The notes beneath the pieces were generated by a model. That model was not told where the DNA came from. It saw only the letters and a program-made list of their open reading frames with translations, and ran no database searches. Both the position numbers and the translations under genes were made by a program. From the NCBI GenBank assembly GCA_002420115.1, contig DIHK01000001.1, forward strand, positions 1 through 19,598: a stretch of DNA of 19,598 nucleotides, given 5' to 3'. Positions 6,530 through 15,262 of this stretch are shown here, piece after piece; positions within the stretch are counted from its first letter, which is position 1, and every line of letters begins with the position of its first letter. The stretch is from Nitrospira sp. UBA5698. GTDB taxonomy: Bacteria > Nitrospirota > Nitrospiria > Nitrospirales > Nitrospiraceae.

Positions 6530-8875
6530 GTGACGTCTCATCGGAAAGTGTGTCTCTATTTTCACCTCGTAGGCACTGTGCTGGGTTTTGCCGTCTTGTG
6601 GATCACGGGCTGCTCGCTCTTGGTCTCGTCGGACATCAAGCGTGGGGATCAGCACCTGGCTTCAGAGCGATGGGAAGAGGCGAGCCTTGCCTACAAGCAG
6701 GCGTTAAAGGACGATCCGTTCAATGTTGGTCTTCAAGGTAAGTATGCGCTGGCCCGGGAGCGTGCTGCAGCGGGGCACGCCGAGCGAGGACGCACCCTAC
6801 TTAAGGAAAAACACTTTGATCTCGCGTTGGAAGAATTCGAGCGTGCCCTTGCGATCGAACCCTCGCGAGCCGAATACCAGGCTGGATTTCAGGACGCCAC
6901 ACGTGTGAAAGAGTCGCGGTCTCAGTATCGCGAAGCTGAGCGATTGGTGCAACTTGGACGCACTGAGGAAGCATTGAGCAGATTTGCTCGTGCTGCAGAG
7001 CTCGATCCCACATACCAAGAGCCGTTAGAGAGCATCAGTCGTCTTACCGAAGAACAACAAGTTCGTATGAGGGCTGAGCGTACGAGACAGCCTGTCACGC
7101 TGAAGTTCAAGAATGCCGGTATCAGAGAAGTTTTGGAAGGTGTGGCGAGGACGGGTGGCCTCACTCTGGTGTTCGATAAGGATGTTCGGAACGACCCGAT
7201 ATCAATCTCTGTTCAGGAGACACCGTTCGAGGACGCGCTGCAGCTGATTCTCAATAGTAACAGCTTATTTTCCAGGCAGGTCTCGCCAACGGTCATGGTG
7301 GTCAGCCCAGATACCAGGCAGAAACAAGAGCAGTATCAGGATCTGATGATCAGAACGTTCTATCTCTCGACGGCCAAGGCGAAGGATATGGTGCTGTTGC
7401 TCAAGAGCATGTTGGATTCAAAGCGGATGCATGCGAATGAACAGCTGAATGCCATTGTCATTCGTGACCAACCGGAGAAATTGGAACTTGCCGAGAAGAT
7501 TATTCTAGCCAATGACCGATCCGAACCGGAGGTGCTCTTTGATTTGGAGGTGCTGGAAGTCAATCGGACAAAAGAACAGAGGTATGGACTCAGTTATCCC
7601 AAACAAGCCGGAGCCGGGTTAGTGGCTGCTGGGTTTGCAGGACCATTGGCGGCTGAGGCTGTGCAGATGACATATCGGCAACTGACCGACCTCGGACCCA
7701 GTAACTATCTCTTTAAACTGCCGACCACGGTGTTACTGGATTTCTTTAAACAACAATCTGACGCCAAGACGCTCGCCTCACCAAAGGTCCGCGTCATGAA
7801 CAACAAGAAGGCAGAGATCAATATCGGCGATAAGCAACCGATTCTTCTTTCAACCACCAATGTGTTGCCTGGACAGGCCACGACCGGGGCCGTTCCAACG
7901 ACATCGACGGTCACATCGATAGAGTTTCGAGATACGGGTGTCAAGTTGACCGTAGAGCCGTCGATCCGACTTGGGAATGAATTGTCGCTGAAGATGAAAG
8001 TCGAAGTTGTTCGAGTTGGAGAGAAGGAGATCCTCCAGGATGCTCCCCGCATTCAGCAATTCAAATTTGGCAACCGCTCCGCGGAGACGACGCTGAGCAT
8101 GCGTGATGGAGAGACCATTGTTCTCGGCGGACTCCTGCAGGAGGAAGATAAACGAACCAGAGTTACGGCTCCATGGATCGGAGACTTACCGCTGATCGGA
8201 AATATGCTGAGCTCATTCGAGACAAAACGTGTCACCACCGAAGTGATCCTCACTATTACTCCCCATATTGCTCAACCTGCGCTTCCACCGGGAGGGAGTA
8301 ACAGCGCGTTTTGGTCCGGTACCGAATTCAATTATGCGACGCGGCCCATTTTCCCTGGTTCATCTAGTAGGAGTTCTACGTTGATGCGAAGTGATGGTGG
8401 GAAGTTATTCTCTCGCGATGGGATTTTGGATAAGGGTAATGGACAGCCAAATTTTGCTCGTTCACTGGCTCAGCTGGCGATGCCCAGTCCTCAAGTGATC
8501 ATCAAACCAGAAGACGCGACCGTTCAATTTGGTAAGGAAGTCACGATCTCCATCATAGACGGGCAAGTCCGTCCATCCGACGAAAGTGCACTTAGACTGG
8601 AATACGACCCAAATGTTTTGCAATTCAAGCGACTGAATGATGCAGAGTTGTTGACTAGGAAGGATGAAATTCTCAGCGACACCAGCGAAGACAGAGCCGG
8701 TACCATCATATTCCGTTTAGCTCGTCCAGCCGGGCGAGAACAGCGGACGGTGGGGGTCACCTTTCTCGGAAAGGCTTCAGGGGTGTCCCCAGTTCGTGTG
8801 GAGCTGATGGACTCGGGTCGTCCAGGGCAAACGTCACTCGGAGTTGTGGGGGCGGGTGTGGTGCGAGTTCGGTGA
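6530..8875 (+). CDS. gspD: T2SS/T4P-type secretin lipoprotein with TPR and cohesin-like domains
   Basis: A 781-residue outer-membrane channel subunit. A lipoprotein signal ends in lipobox ITGC (C28), which would target the protein to the outer membrane without a separate pilotin. TPR-like helices occupy ~33-180. N0/STN-like domain ~188-255 (VTLKFKNAGIREVLEGVA). N1-type domain ~267-340. Secretin core ~394-576 with the signature GETIVLGGLL and PWIGDLPLIGNML. A serine-rich linker follows. Residues ~653-781 look like a cohesin-type beta domain (starting VIIKPEDATVQFGKEVTISI). GTG start at 6530 is preceded by AGAGAGG; no earlier in-frame start fits. First gene of the operon, overlapping the next by four bases (GTGA). 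The N-domain set is short, like PilQ/MshL rather than classic GspD, which has N0-N3. Confidence 0.9.
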   Translation: MTSHRKVCLYFHLVGTVLGFAVLWITGCSLLVSSDIKRGDQHLASERWEEASLAYKQALKDDPFNVGLQGKYALARERAAAGHAERGRTLLKEKHFDLALEEFERALAIEPSRAEYQAGFQDATRVKESRSQYREAERLVQLGRTEEALSRFARAAELDPTYQEPLESISRLTEEQQVRMRAERTRQPVTLKFKNAGIREVLEGVARTGGLTLVFDKDVRNDPISISVQETPFEDALQLILNSNSLFSRQVSPTVMVVSPDTRQKQEQYQDLMIRTFYLSTAKAKDMVLLLKSMLDSKRMHANEQLNAIVIRDQPEKLELAEKIILANDRSEPEVLFDLEVLEVNRTKEQRYGLSYPKQAGAGLVAAGFAGPLAAEAVQMTYRQLTDLGPSNYLFKLPTTVLLDFFKQQSDAKTLASPKVRVMNNKKAEINIGDKQPILLSTTNVLPGQATTGAVPTTSTVTSIEFRDTGVKLTVEPSIRLGNELSLKMKVEVVRVGEKEILQDAPRIQQFKFGNRSAETTLSMRDGETIVLGGLLQEEDKRTRVTAPWIGDLPLIGNMLSSFETKRVTTEVILTITPHIAQPALPPGGSNSAFWSGTEFNYATRPIFPGSSSRSSTLMRSDGGKLFSRDGILDKGNGQPNFARSLAQLAMPSPQVIIKPEDATVQFGKEVTISIIDGQVRPSDESALRLEYDPNVLQFKRLNDAELLTRKDEILSDTSEDRAGTIIFRLARPAGREQRTVGVTFLGKASGVSPVRVELMDSGRPGQTSLGVVGAGVVRVR

Positions 8876-9378
8876 GGGAAAGCGGTCTCACTCTGGTTGA
8901 AATCCTCGTTGCCATGACAATTTTGGCCATTCTGGCGTCTGTGGCGATGCCACTGAGCAAAGTCTCAACAAAACGGACGAAGGAAATTGAATTGCGCCAA
9001 CAGCTTCGAACGATTCGAAGCGCCATTGACTCGTTCAAGTTGGAATGGAATCGTGACGGGGATGTGTTACTGGGACCTACCTGTGTGAAAAATAGGTTGG
9101 TGTGTAAGGAAGTTTCCGGTCCATACGGCTATCCCAAAAACCTTGAGACCCTGTTGGGAGTCAAACTGACGGGAGAAGAGGCCACTGTTCGGGGTACGAC
9201 GATGAGACGCTACCTACGGAGCATGCCGATCGATCCATTGACCGGGAAGGCGGATTGGTTGTTGCGATGTTATAAGGATCAACCAAAGCCAATCAGCTGG
9301 TGTGGTGAAGATGTCTACGATGTTCTGACACAAAGCGAGGCGGTCGCAATTGATGGCTCCAAATATCAGGATTGGTAG
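8872..9378 (+). CDS. Type II secretion pseudopilin (GspG-like, first)
   Basis: A 168-residue prepilin-like protein. Short leader MRESG is followed by LTLVEILVAMTILAIL; cleavage is expected after G5. The +1 residue is Leu instead of the usual Phe, and Glu+5 (E10) is present. The hydrophobic helix anchors it in the inner membrane before assembly into the pseudopilus. The globular part has four cysteines (GPTCVKNRLVCKE, LRCYKD, WCGED) that may form disulfides. It ends DGSKYQDW, a GspG-like tail. GTG start overlaps the secretin stop as GTGA, indicating translational coupling. Needs a prepilin peptidase encoded elsewhere. Confidence 0.88.
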   Translation: MRESGLTLVEILVAMTILAILASVAMPLSKVSTKRTKEIELRQQLRTIRSAIDSFKLEWNRDGDVLLGPTCVKNRLVCKEVSGPYGYPKNLETLLGVKLTGEEATVRGTTMRRYLRSMPIDPLTGKADWLLRCYKDQPKPISWCGEDVYDVLTQSEAVAIDGSKYQDW

Positions 9379-9754
9379 AATAATCGGATGGAATGCGAAA
9401 GGCTTCACGCTGGTCGAACTCATGATTGTTGTGTCCATCATCGGTATTCTCGCTACCATTGCAGCTCCGTCCTACCAGTCCTCGTTGATCAAGGCGAGGG
9501 AAACGGTATTACGACAGGATCTGTTCACGCTGCGTGATTTGTTGGACCATCACCGTGCGGACCAGGGGAAGTATCCGCCATCGTTGGAGGGGTTGGTGGC
9601 GACGGGGTATCTTCGAGCTCTCCCTAAAGATCCGTTCACGAATTCATCGAGGTCTTGGCAGGAGATAAGCGATCCGACCGAGGGTGGTATCTTTGATGTG
9701 TATTCAGGGTCGGATCTTGTTGGGACTAACGGGGTTCCCTATAACAAGTGGTAG
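9353..9754 (+). CDS. gspG: Type II secretion major-type pseudopilin (GspG-like, second)
   Basis: A 133-residue protein with leader ending ...WNAKG (G17) followed by FTLVELMIVVSIIGIL, a textbook class III signal with Phe+1 and Glu+5. Small globular domain with KYPPSLEGL and LPKDPF, and C-terminal end NGVPYNKW, matching the GspG pattern where the tail loop binds calcium. ATG at 9353 is chosen over the adjacent TTG at 9350. It overlaps the previous gene by 26 bases, with GAGGCGG upstream. Best candidate for the main pseudopilus subunit. Confidence 0.88.
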   Translation: MAPNIRIGRIIGWNAKGFTLVELMIVVSIIGILATIAAPSYQSSLIKARETVLRQDLFTLRDLLDHHRADQGKYPPSLEGLVATGYLRALPKDPFTNSSRSWQEISDPTEGGIFDVYSGSDLVGTNGVPYNKW

Positions 9755-9761
9755 TTCAAAC

Positions 9762-10595
9762 ATGAATTCCGACGGGCGAGCATTGCGTTACGCATGCCAG
9801 GCTTTCCGATGGAGTCACGTCTGCAGAAGTCTTGGCATTGGGTTGATTCTCCTTGATCTTGTCGCATGTCGTGGTCTTGATCTTCCTGGTGATCCCACGA
9901 GGTCTGATCTTCAGCTCACGGTCGATGTGCTCAACGGGTCGTTGAAAGCTGCGCAGCATGCGATGGCAGAATTGCATGCAGACCTTGAGGTACGGAATCA
10001 GGAGTTGGCTGAGACGCAGGTGATTCGGGCGCAGCTTGACGGGCGTGTTCGAGAAGCGGAACATCGGTTAAGCGAGGCTCGCCATGTGATTGGTTTACAA
10101 CGGGAAGAGTTAGCTGAGTCCAGGGCTGATCGAGAGCGAATCGCACGGACGAGCGCAGTGCTCCAGGGCCAGCTCAAACAGCTGCGAAAACAACTATCAA
10201 AAATCGAGAAGCAGGCGTCTGGAGCTGCTTCTCCGACCATCATGGATCTTCCGGTAGAGAAGCAACCGAGGCCAGTGTCTGTAGGTATGAAAGAGCCCCT
10301 ATCGCTCGGCGATTCTCCGGAAGGTCGTCGAGTCTTCTTGCCATTGGATGAGGCAGTGTCTGGCACAACTTCGGTTGACCGAGGAGAGATTCTGGATCAA
10401 TCGTTGACCCTCACAACGCGCTCACGAGTGGTGATCAAGTATGGAGATACGTTGTGGAGCCTTGCCAAACAATATCGTACCTCTGTGTATCAGCTCATGG
10501 CCGCCAACGCACTCTCTACAGACTATATTCAAGCGGGGCAGAGCCTGTGGTTGCCGGAGGTGGGCACTGATGGATCTGAATCCGAACAAAGGTAA
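9762..10595 (+). CDS. LysM-domain coiled-coil lipoprotein
   Basis: A 277-residue protein. Start taken at ATG 9762; a longer frame from 9684 would overlap the pseudopilin gene and spoil the signal sequence. The N terminus has a hydrophobic run and lipobox LVAC (C36), with an unusually long n-region. Residues ~60-150 form a coiled coil (repeated ELAE / REELAESRADRE). A Ser/Pro-rich linker follows. A LysM domain lies at ~220-265 (YGDTLWSLAKQYRTSVYQLMAAN ... QAGQSLWLP shortened here) and binds peptidoglycan. Lying between pseudopilin and platform genes, it may anchor the machine to the cell wall, comparable in idea to FimV or GspA/B. Not a standard T2SS subunit. Confidence 0.85.
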   Translation: MNSDGRALRYACQAFRWSHVCRSLGIGLILLDLVACRGLDLPGDPTRSDLQLTVDVLNGSLKAAQHAMAELHADLEVRNQELAETQVIRAQLDGRVREAEHRLSEARHVIGLQREELAESRADRERIARTSAVLQGQLKQLRKQLSKIEKQASGAASPTIMDLPVEKQPRPVSVGMKEPLSLGDSPEGRRVFLPLDEAVSGTTSVDRGEILDQSLTLTTRSRVVIKYGDTLWSLAKQYRTSVYQLMAANALSTDYIQAGQSLWLPEVGTDGSESEQR

Positions 10596-10639
10596 TCATG
10601 TCGGAGGAATCCACCGATTGGCGCTGAAGGACCTGAGCT

Positions 10640-11854
10640 ATGGCAGTATTTGCATACCGAGTCGCGCGACCTGACGGATCCATGATCCAAGGCTCTCTGG
10701 AAGGAGAAGAGGAAGCGGCCGTTCGTGCGAAACTAGAATCACAAGGATTGCTGGTTTTTACCCTCCACCGCAGTGGAGCACAGTCAAAACCAAGCCGGCG
10801 ATCGTGGTCGTTCAGTGGCCTTCCTCTCGGTCAGTTCATGATTTTTAATCAGGAGCTGCTGGCGCTCATCAAGTCCGGGTTGCCGATCTTACGAGTCTGG
10901 GACTTGCTGATCGATCGAGCGGGGCATCCAGGATTTCGGCAGGTCTTACGAGAAGTGAAGGAAGATATCCGAAGTGGTGCCTCCGCCTCCGAGGCGTTGG
11001 CTAAACATTCCTCCTATTTCCCGAACCTATATGTTGCGACCATCAAGGCTGGTGAGCAGTCGGGCAATCTTTCGGAGGTGTTGCAGCGCTACGTAGCGTA
11101 TCTGAAACTCATGATCGGGCTTCGTCAAAAAATGACGAAGGCGATTTCTTATCCGATCTTTCTCATCGTAATCGGCGTGGCCGTGATCGGGTTCCTGGTG
11201 GCCTATGTGATGCCGACGTTTGTTTCCGTCTATGGAGAGACAGGGAAGACCTTGCCATGGGCGACGCAGCTCTTGTTGCAGCTGGTTGCACATGCAGAGG
11301 TCTGGGGTTTGGCCACGATGATCGCCCTGGCCGGGTTAATACTTGGAATGCGTAGCTATTATGCGACTGCTGCAGGGCAGCTTATGATTGACCGTTTGAT
11401 ACTGACTCTTCCACTGGTGGGAACGATCGCGGTGAAACATAACACCGTGCAGTTCACGAGAACATTGGGAACCATTCTTGCCGGAGGAACCCCAATTGTC
11501 GATGCTTTGCAGGGGGCACGGGCAGCTGTCTCAAATCGTTTTATATCCTCTCGTCTGGCTGGAGCCGTTGAGGAGATTCGCGAGGGAACAACGTTAGCCG
11601 ATGCCTTGGAGCGCTGTCAGATATTGCCCAAGCTTGTGATTGAAATGTTATCGGTCGGTGAGGAGACGGGGGCACTCGAAGCCATGCTGAAGGATGCGGC
11701 GGAATTTTATGAATCGGATCTGGATACACAACTTGGCCAGCTTACGACCTGGATGGAGCCTGCGTTGCTGCTTGTGATGGGAGTCTTGGTGGGTGGGATT
11801 GTGATCGTGATGTATCTCCCTGTTTTTCAAATGGCTGGAGCTGTGGGCGGGTAG
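10640..11854 (+). CDS. gspF: Inner-membrane platform protein GspF/PilC
   Basis: A 404-residue polytopic protein with two T2SSF helical domains (about 65-190 and 265-395). The first contains FNQELLALIKSGLPIL and IRSGASASEAL, the second FTRTLGTILAGGTPIVDAL and IREGTTLADAL. Transmembrane segments follow each: near SYPIFLIVIGVAVIGFLV, near VWGLATMIALAGLILG, and near LLLVMGVLVGGIVIVMYLPVF. It couples ATPase motion to pseudopilin extraction. GAAGGA lies eight to nine bases before the ATG. Length and order with gspE are usual for T2SS, T4P and MSHA loci; sequence alone does not separate these. Confidence 0.95.
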   Translation: MAVFAYRVARPDGSMIQGSLEGEEEAAVRAKLESQGLLVFTLHRSGAQSKPSRRSWSFSGLPLGQFMIFNQELLALIKSGLPILRVWDLLIDRAGHPGFRQVLREVKEDIRSGASASEALAKHSSYFPNLYVATIKAGEQSGNLSEVLQRYVAYLKLMIGLRQKMTKAISYPIFLIVIGVAVIGFLVAYVMPTFVSVYGETGKTLPWATQLLLQLVAHAEVWGLATMIALAGLILGMRSYYATAAGQLMIDRLILTLPLVGTIAVKHNTVQFTRTLGTILAGGTPIVDALQGARAAVSNRFISSRLAGAVEEIREGTTLADALERCQILPKLVIEMLSVGEETGALEAMLKDAAEFYESDLDTQLGQLTTWMEPALLLVMGVLVGGIVIVMYLPVFQMAGAVGG

Positions 11855-11900
11855 ACTACGGGGGGCGAGGGAGAATCGATGAGGCTTTGGGAGATCGTGT

Positions 11901-13628
11901 ATGTCACGTAGCCTAGCGCGGCCGAGCTTGGCGGAGGTCTTGGTCAGTCAGGGTGTGCTTACGAGGCACAAGGTGGAAGAGGTATTCCGTCGTGTCAAGG
12001 GAGTACCAGCTGCACTCGGGAAGGCATTAACCGATGAAGGACTTCTGTCGGAAGACCAGCTTGCTCACGCGTTGGCCAGTCAATACGGGCTCACATACGA
12101 TCCGTTGACGAACTTTCGGGTCAATCCTCAGTACTATGAGTCCATCTCAATCAAATGGATGCAACGCGTTCCGTTTGTGCCTCTGACCGAGCAGGCCGGC
12201 GTATTAACGATTGCTGTGGCGGAACCCCACAACCTGCTTGGTCTGGACGAATTAGAATTGCTGCTTGGAAAGCCCTTGGAGTTTGTTGTGAGTCCCAGAA
12301 GCGCCATCATGGCAGCGCTGGAACGCAGTGAAGGGTCGAGCCAAGTGCTCCGTGAGTTTGAAGCAGAGTATCGATCAGTCTTGATCAAAGAAGATGAGCG
12401 AGGGGAGGAGATACTCGCTCTGGATCATGCTGGAGAAGACCAGAGCCCAACGGTCAAACTGTTAGACTCGATCTTGCTGAACGCGATGCAACGCCGAGCG
12501 AGCGATATCCACATCGAGGCTGCGGATCGTACGACCAACGTCAAGTTGCGTGTCGATGGGATTCTTGTTCCGGCCACGGAGCCGTTGGATATTCGATTAC
12601 ACGCTCCTCTGGTGTCCCGCCTCAAAGTCATGTCTGAGCTCGACATTGCGGAGCGCCGTGTGCCTCAAGATGGAAGTTTCCGCATGAGGCTCGATCGAAA
12701 AACGGTGGATTTCCGCGTGTCCATCTTGCCTAGTGTCTTTGGGGAGTCCGTGGTCATCAGAATCTTGGATCGCGACTCCATTGCGACCGGAGTTTCAGAC
12801 TTGAAGCTCGAGCGCCTTGGTTTCAATCTGGAAGATCTGAAGCGATTTCGAAAATCGATCACACGCCCACATGGCATGGTGTTGGTGACCGGGCCGACTG
12901 GAAGTGGGAAGACGACGACACTGTATGCCGCTATCTCTGAAATGAACACCCTAGAAGACAAGCTGATCACAATCGAAGATCCGGTTGAATATCAACTGTC
13001 GGGCGTCGTGCAGATTCCAGTCAATGAAAAAAAAGGACTCACCTTTGCCCGAGGTCTTCGGTCTATTCTCCGTCACGATCCGGATAAGATTATGGTCGGG
13101 GAAATTCGAGATGCTGAGACCGCGCAGATCGCGATTCAGTCCGCCCTGACAGGACATCTGGTCCTGACAACGGTTCATGCCAACAACGTTTTTGATGTCA
13201 TCGGACGCTTTGCCTCGATGGGGATTGACGCCTATAATTTTTTGGCTGCCCTCAACTGTGTGTTGGCTCAACGACTGGTTCGAATTCTTTGCCCCTCGTG
13301 CCGGACTCCAATGAAAGCACAGCAGGCTCTGATTGAGGAATCAGGGTTGGACTATAACCAGTACAAGGACACGCTGTTTTACGAAGGATCAGGGTGTCCG
13401 CAGTGTCATGGGACTGGATACCGAGGGAGAAAATGTATCACGGAATTTCTGGATTTGACCGATGAGATCAAGGAGATGATTCATGCGGAACGCCCACTTT
13501 CTGAAATCAGGTATCGAGCGGTCACCGATGGGATGATTACGCTTCGGCAGTCGGCCCTCAAAAAAGTCTTGAATGGCGAAACGTCGCTTCGCGAGATCAA
13601 TCGTGTGACGTTCAGCGAGGAAGGCTAG
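11901..13628 (+). CDS. gspE: Assembly ATPase GspE/PilB/MshE
   Basis: A 575-residue cytoplasmic hexameric ATPase that drives pseudopilus assembly. N-terminal domain ~9-140 holds two MshEN-like 24-residue motifs (9-32 and 38-61) with a five-residue spacer, both lacking the leading Arg. The ATPase domain has Walker A GPTGSGKT (331-338), Asp box ITIEDPVEY (357-364), Walker B region DPDKIMVGEIRD and His box GHLVLTTVHANN (418-429). A zinc-type tetracysteine uses C464, C467, C499 and C502 (CPSC ... CPQC). GGGAGA is six bases before the ATG. No retraction ATPase PilT lies in the operon. GspE, PilB and MshE are hard to separate; the tetracysteine is shared by many. Confidence 0.95.
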   Translation: MSRSLARPSLAEVLVSQGVLTRHKVEEVFRRVKGVPAALGKALTDEGLLSEDQLAHALASQYGLTYDPLTNFRVNPQYYESISIKWMQRVPFVPLTEQAGVLTIAVAEPHNLLGLDELELLLGKPLEFVVSPRSAIMAALERSEGSSQVLREFEAEYRSVLIKEDERGEEILALDHAGEDQSPTVKLLDSILLNAMQRRASDIHIEAADRTTNVKLRVDGILVPATEPLDIRLHAPLVSRLKVMSELDIAERRVPQDGSFRMRLDRKTVDFRVSILPSVFGESVVIRILDRDSIATGVSDLKLERLGFNLEDLKRFRKSITRPHGMVLVTGPTGSGKTTTLYAAISEMNTLEDKLITIEDPVEYQLSGVVQIPVNEKKGLTFARGLRSILRHDPDKIMVGEIRDAETAQIAIQSALTGHLVLTTVHANNVFDVIGRFASMGIDAYNFLAALNCVLAQRLVRILCPSCRTPMKAQQALIEESGLDYNQYKDTLFYEGSGCPQCHGTGYRGRKCITEFLDLTDEIKEMIHAERPLSEIRYRAVTDGMITLRQSALKKVLNGETSLREINRVTFSEEG

Positions 13629-13632
13629 CGAG

Positions 13633-14628
13633 ATGTGGGATTGGATGAGGAGTCGGCCACAGCGGTGTTTGAAATTTGGCACTGACTCGCTCGGATGGGC
13701 AGAGCGTGAGAGAAGCTGGTGTGGGCATCTTCGCCAGAGGTGCGGCATATCTCCTCTCCAAGTAGGCACGATGAAGTCCTCGGCCACGGTTGAGAACGTA
13801 TCACACCCATCGATACTGGCTCCGCAGGTGCGTGCATTAACCGGCGCAGCAGGGAAGCATCTGATCAAGAGAGGAGCCTTCTTGTCCGAACTGCCTCGGC
13901 GTATTGCGATCTTGCTCCCTGACACGGCGGTGAGAACGGCAGTTCTGCACCTTGATCAGGTTCCAATCAGACCTAATGAGCGCGATGCGTTGATTCGGTG
14001 GCGATTGGGGCAAGAACAGATCTTCCCACTGAATAACGCGAAAGTTGTGTCTCAGGTGTTTGGTGATTATGGGGAAGGGGTGGAGCGAAAGTACACAGTT
14101 CTAGCCGTGGCCATTCAAGAGTCGATTCTCAGGCAATACGAATCACTCTGTGAGTCTGTTGGCTTGATTCCCTCCGAGGTGGGAGTCACCAGCTTGCGGC
14201 TGGTTGACCTCTGGAAAAGGATTTCAGGGGGAGCGAGCTGGTTCCGTCGCGACATACTATGGATCACATTGTCCGATCGATCGCTGACGATCATGGTCTT
14301 TCAGCGAGGGCGGATGGTGTTTTACCGATGCAAATTGTTGGGAGTGGATGCATCAGAGATACCGGCCACCGTCGATCTGGTGAACAGGGTCCTTGATGAG
14401 TGCTGTGCGTCTCTCGATGTTTGTCAACAGCAGTATCCTTCTATTGATATTCATGATGCGGTGCTCTGTGCTGATGGGGAGATAGCCCCGTTACAATCAG
14501 AGCTTCAGGTGCAACTTCAACTTGCCGTCCAAGCATTCAATTGGCAATCGGTCGAGGCACTTGGCTGGGGGGGGGAAGAGAGCCACCAAGGCATGGCCTC
14601 TCTGGCTGCAATAGCAGGGGTCTCATAG
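13633..14628 (+). CDS. pilM: PilM / GspL-cytoplasmic-like protein (degenerate actin fold)
   Basis: A 331-residue protein with no membrane segment, placed where PilM stands in pilMNOP operons. The central region has the PilM/GspL style: VRTAVLHLDQVPIRPNERDA, then RWRLGQEQIFPL, AVAIQESILRQYESLCESVGL. The expected first phosphate loop (GIDIGSSxxK-like) appears only as FGTDSLGWA (15-23). The second (DIG) appears as ITLSDRS, so nucleotide binding is doubtful. It likely recruits the ATPase to the PilN-like inner-membrane protein. GAGGAAGG sits eight bases before the ATG. A run of nine G (14567-14575) lies near the 3' end. Confidence 0.75.
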   Translation: MWDWMRSRPQRCLKFGTDSLGWAERERSWCGHLRQRCGISPLQVGTMKSSATVENVSHPSILAPQVRALTGAAGKHLIKRGAFLSELPRRIAILLPDTAVRTAVLHLDQVPIRPNERDALIRWRLGQEQIFPLNNAKVVSQVFGDYGEGVERKYTVLAVAIQESILRQYESLCESVGLIPSEVGVTSLRLVDLWKRISGGASWFRRDILWITLSDRSLTIMVFQRGRMVFYRCKLLGVDASEIPATVDLVNRVLDECCASLDVCQQQYPSIDIHDAVLCADGEIAPLQSELQVQLQLAVQAFNWQSVEALGWGGEESHQGMASLAAIAGVS

Positions 14629-14629
14629 C

Positions 14630-15259
14630 ATGGCAGTGAACAGTGTGTGGAGCAAATGGCCCGGTGAATTTCTTGCGCAGGTGCAATTACGTAATCATGC
14701 CGGTTGGCAGTTCGAAGTCAACTTATCCAGTCGGTACTGGGTAGGGATGGCATCATATCGGACGTGGTTGATCAGCGGATGTATTGGCCTGCTCTTGAGT
14801 ATCGCTTGGAATATCTGGCAAGGGGTCTTGATCTATGAGGAGAGTCAGATCATTGAAGCTGAGCTGGAGCGAGTTCGTCAACTGGATCATACGGTGATGA
14901 CTGAGGCCAAGAATGAAGGCATTGATCTGTCCGAAGGTGCATTGAAACGATTGTCCTCTGAGGTTGATCTGGCGAATCAGCTGCTCGCAAAGCGGACGTT
15001 CTCTTGGACCACATTTTTAACGGAACTGGAACAAACGATCCCTCCACGCCTCGCGCTCACGAGCATTCGCCTTGATCAGACCGGCAAGACCGTTCAACTC
15101 ACCGGAACGGCGATGAACTTGGAGGAGATCACGGCGTTTACGGTTGGGCTGCAAAATCATGCCACGTTCAAGAATCCAGTCTTGGCTCAGCATCGAGTCG
15201 GGTCGAGTGGGCTGGTGGAATTTGATGTGACTGTGCAGTATCGGCAAGCCGGAGTGTAA
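14630..15259 (+). CDS. pilN: PilN-like inner-membrane assembly protein
   Basis: A 209-residue bitopic protein. A cytoplasmic N terminus of ~45 residues (containing FEVNLSSRY, the segment expected to contact PilM) precedes one transmembrane helix around WLISGCIGLLLSIAWNIW. A periplasmic coiled coil follows, then the PilN domain (SWTTFLTELEQTIPPRLAL, VQLTGTAMNLEEITAF). Known PilN pairs with PilO and binds PilM. The start codon lies one base after the previous stop, so the genes are translationally coupled. Confidence 0.88.
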   Translation: MAVNSVWSKWPGEFLAQVQLRNHAGWQFEVNLSSRYWVGMASYRTWLISGCIGLLLSIAWNIWQGVLIYEESQIIEAELERVRQLDHTVMTEAKNEGIDLSEGALKRLSSEVDLANQLLAKRTFSWTTFLTELEQTIPPRLALTSIRLDQTGKTVQLTGTAMNLEEITAFTVGLQNHATFKNPVLAQHRVGSSGLVEFDVTVQYRQAGV

Positions 15260-15262
15260 AGA

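Noticed and set aside
10598..10627. Nine-codon ORF (MSEESTDWR) between the LysM and gspF genes
   Set aside because: Too short and without supporting features; its overlap with the gspF ribosome site region is likely chance.
11879..11911. Ten-codon ORF overlapping the gspE start
   Set aside because: No in-frame relation to gspE and no independent evidence of translation.
13389..13925. 178-codon minus-strand ORF across the gspE/pilM-like junction
   Set aside because: It is antisense to two well-supported genes, with no promoter or recognised protein features.
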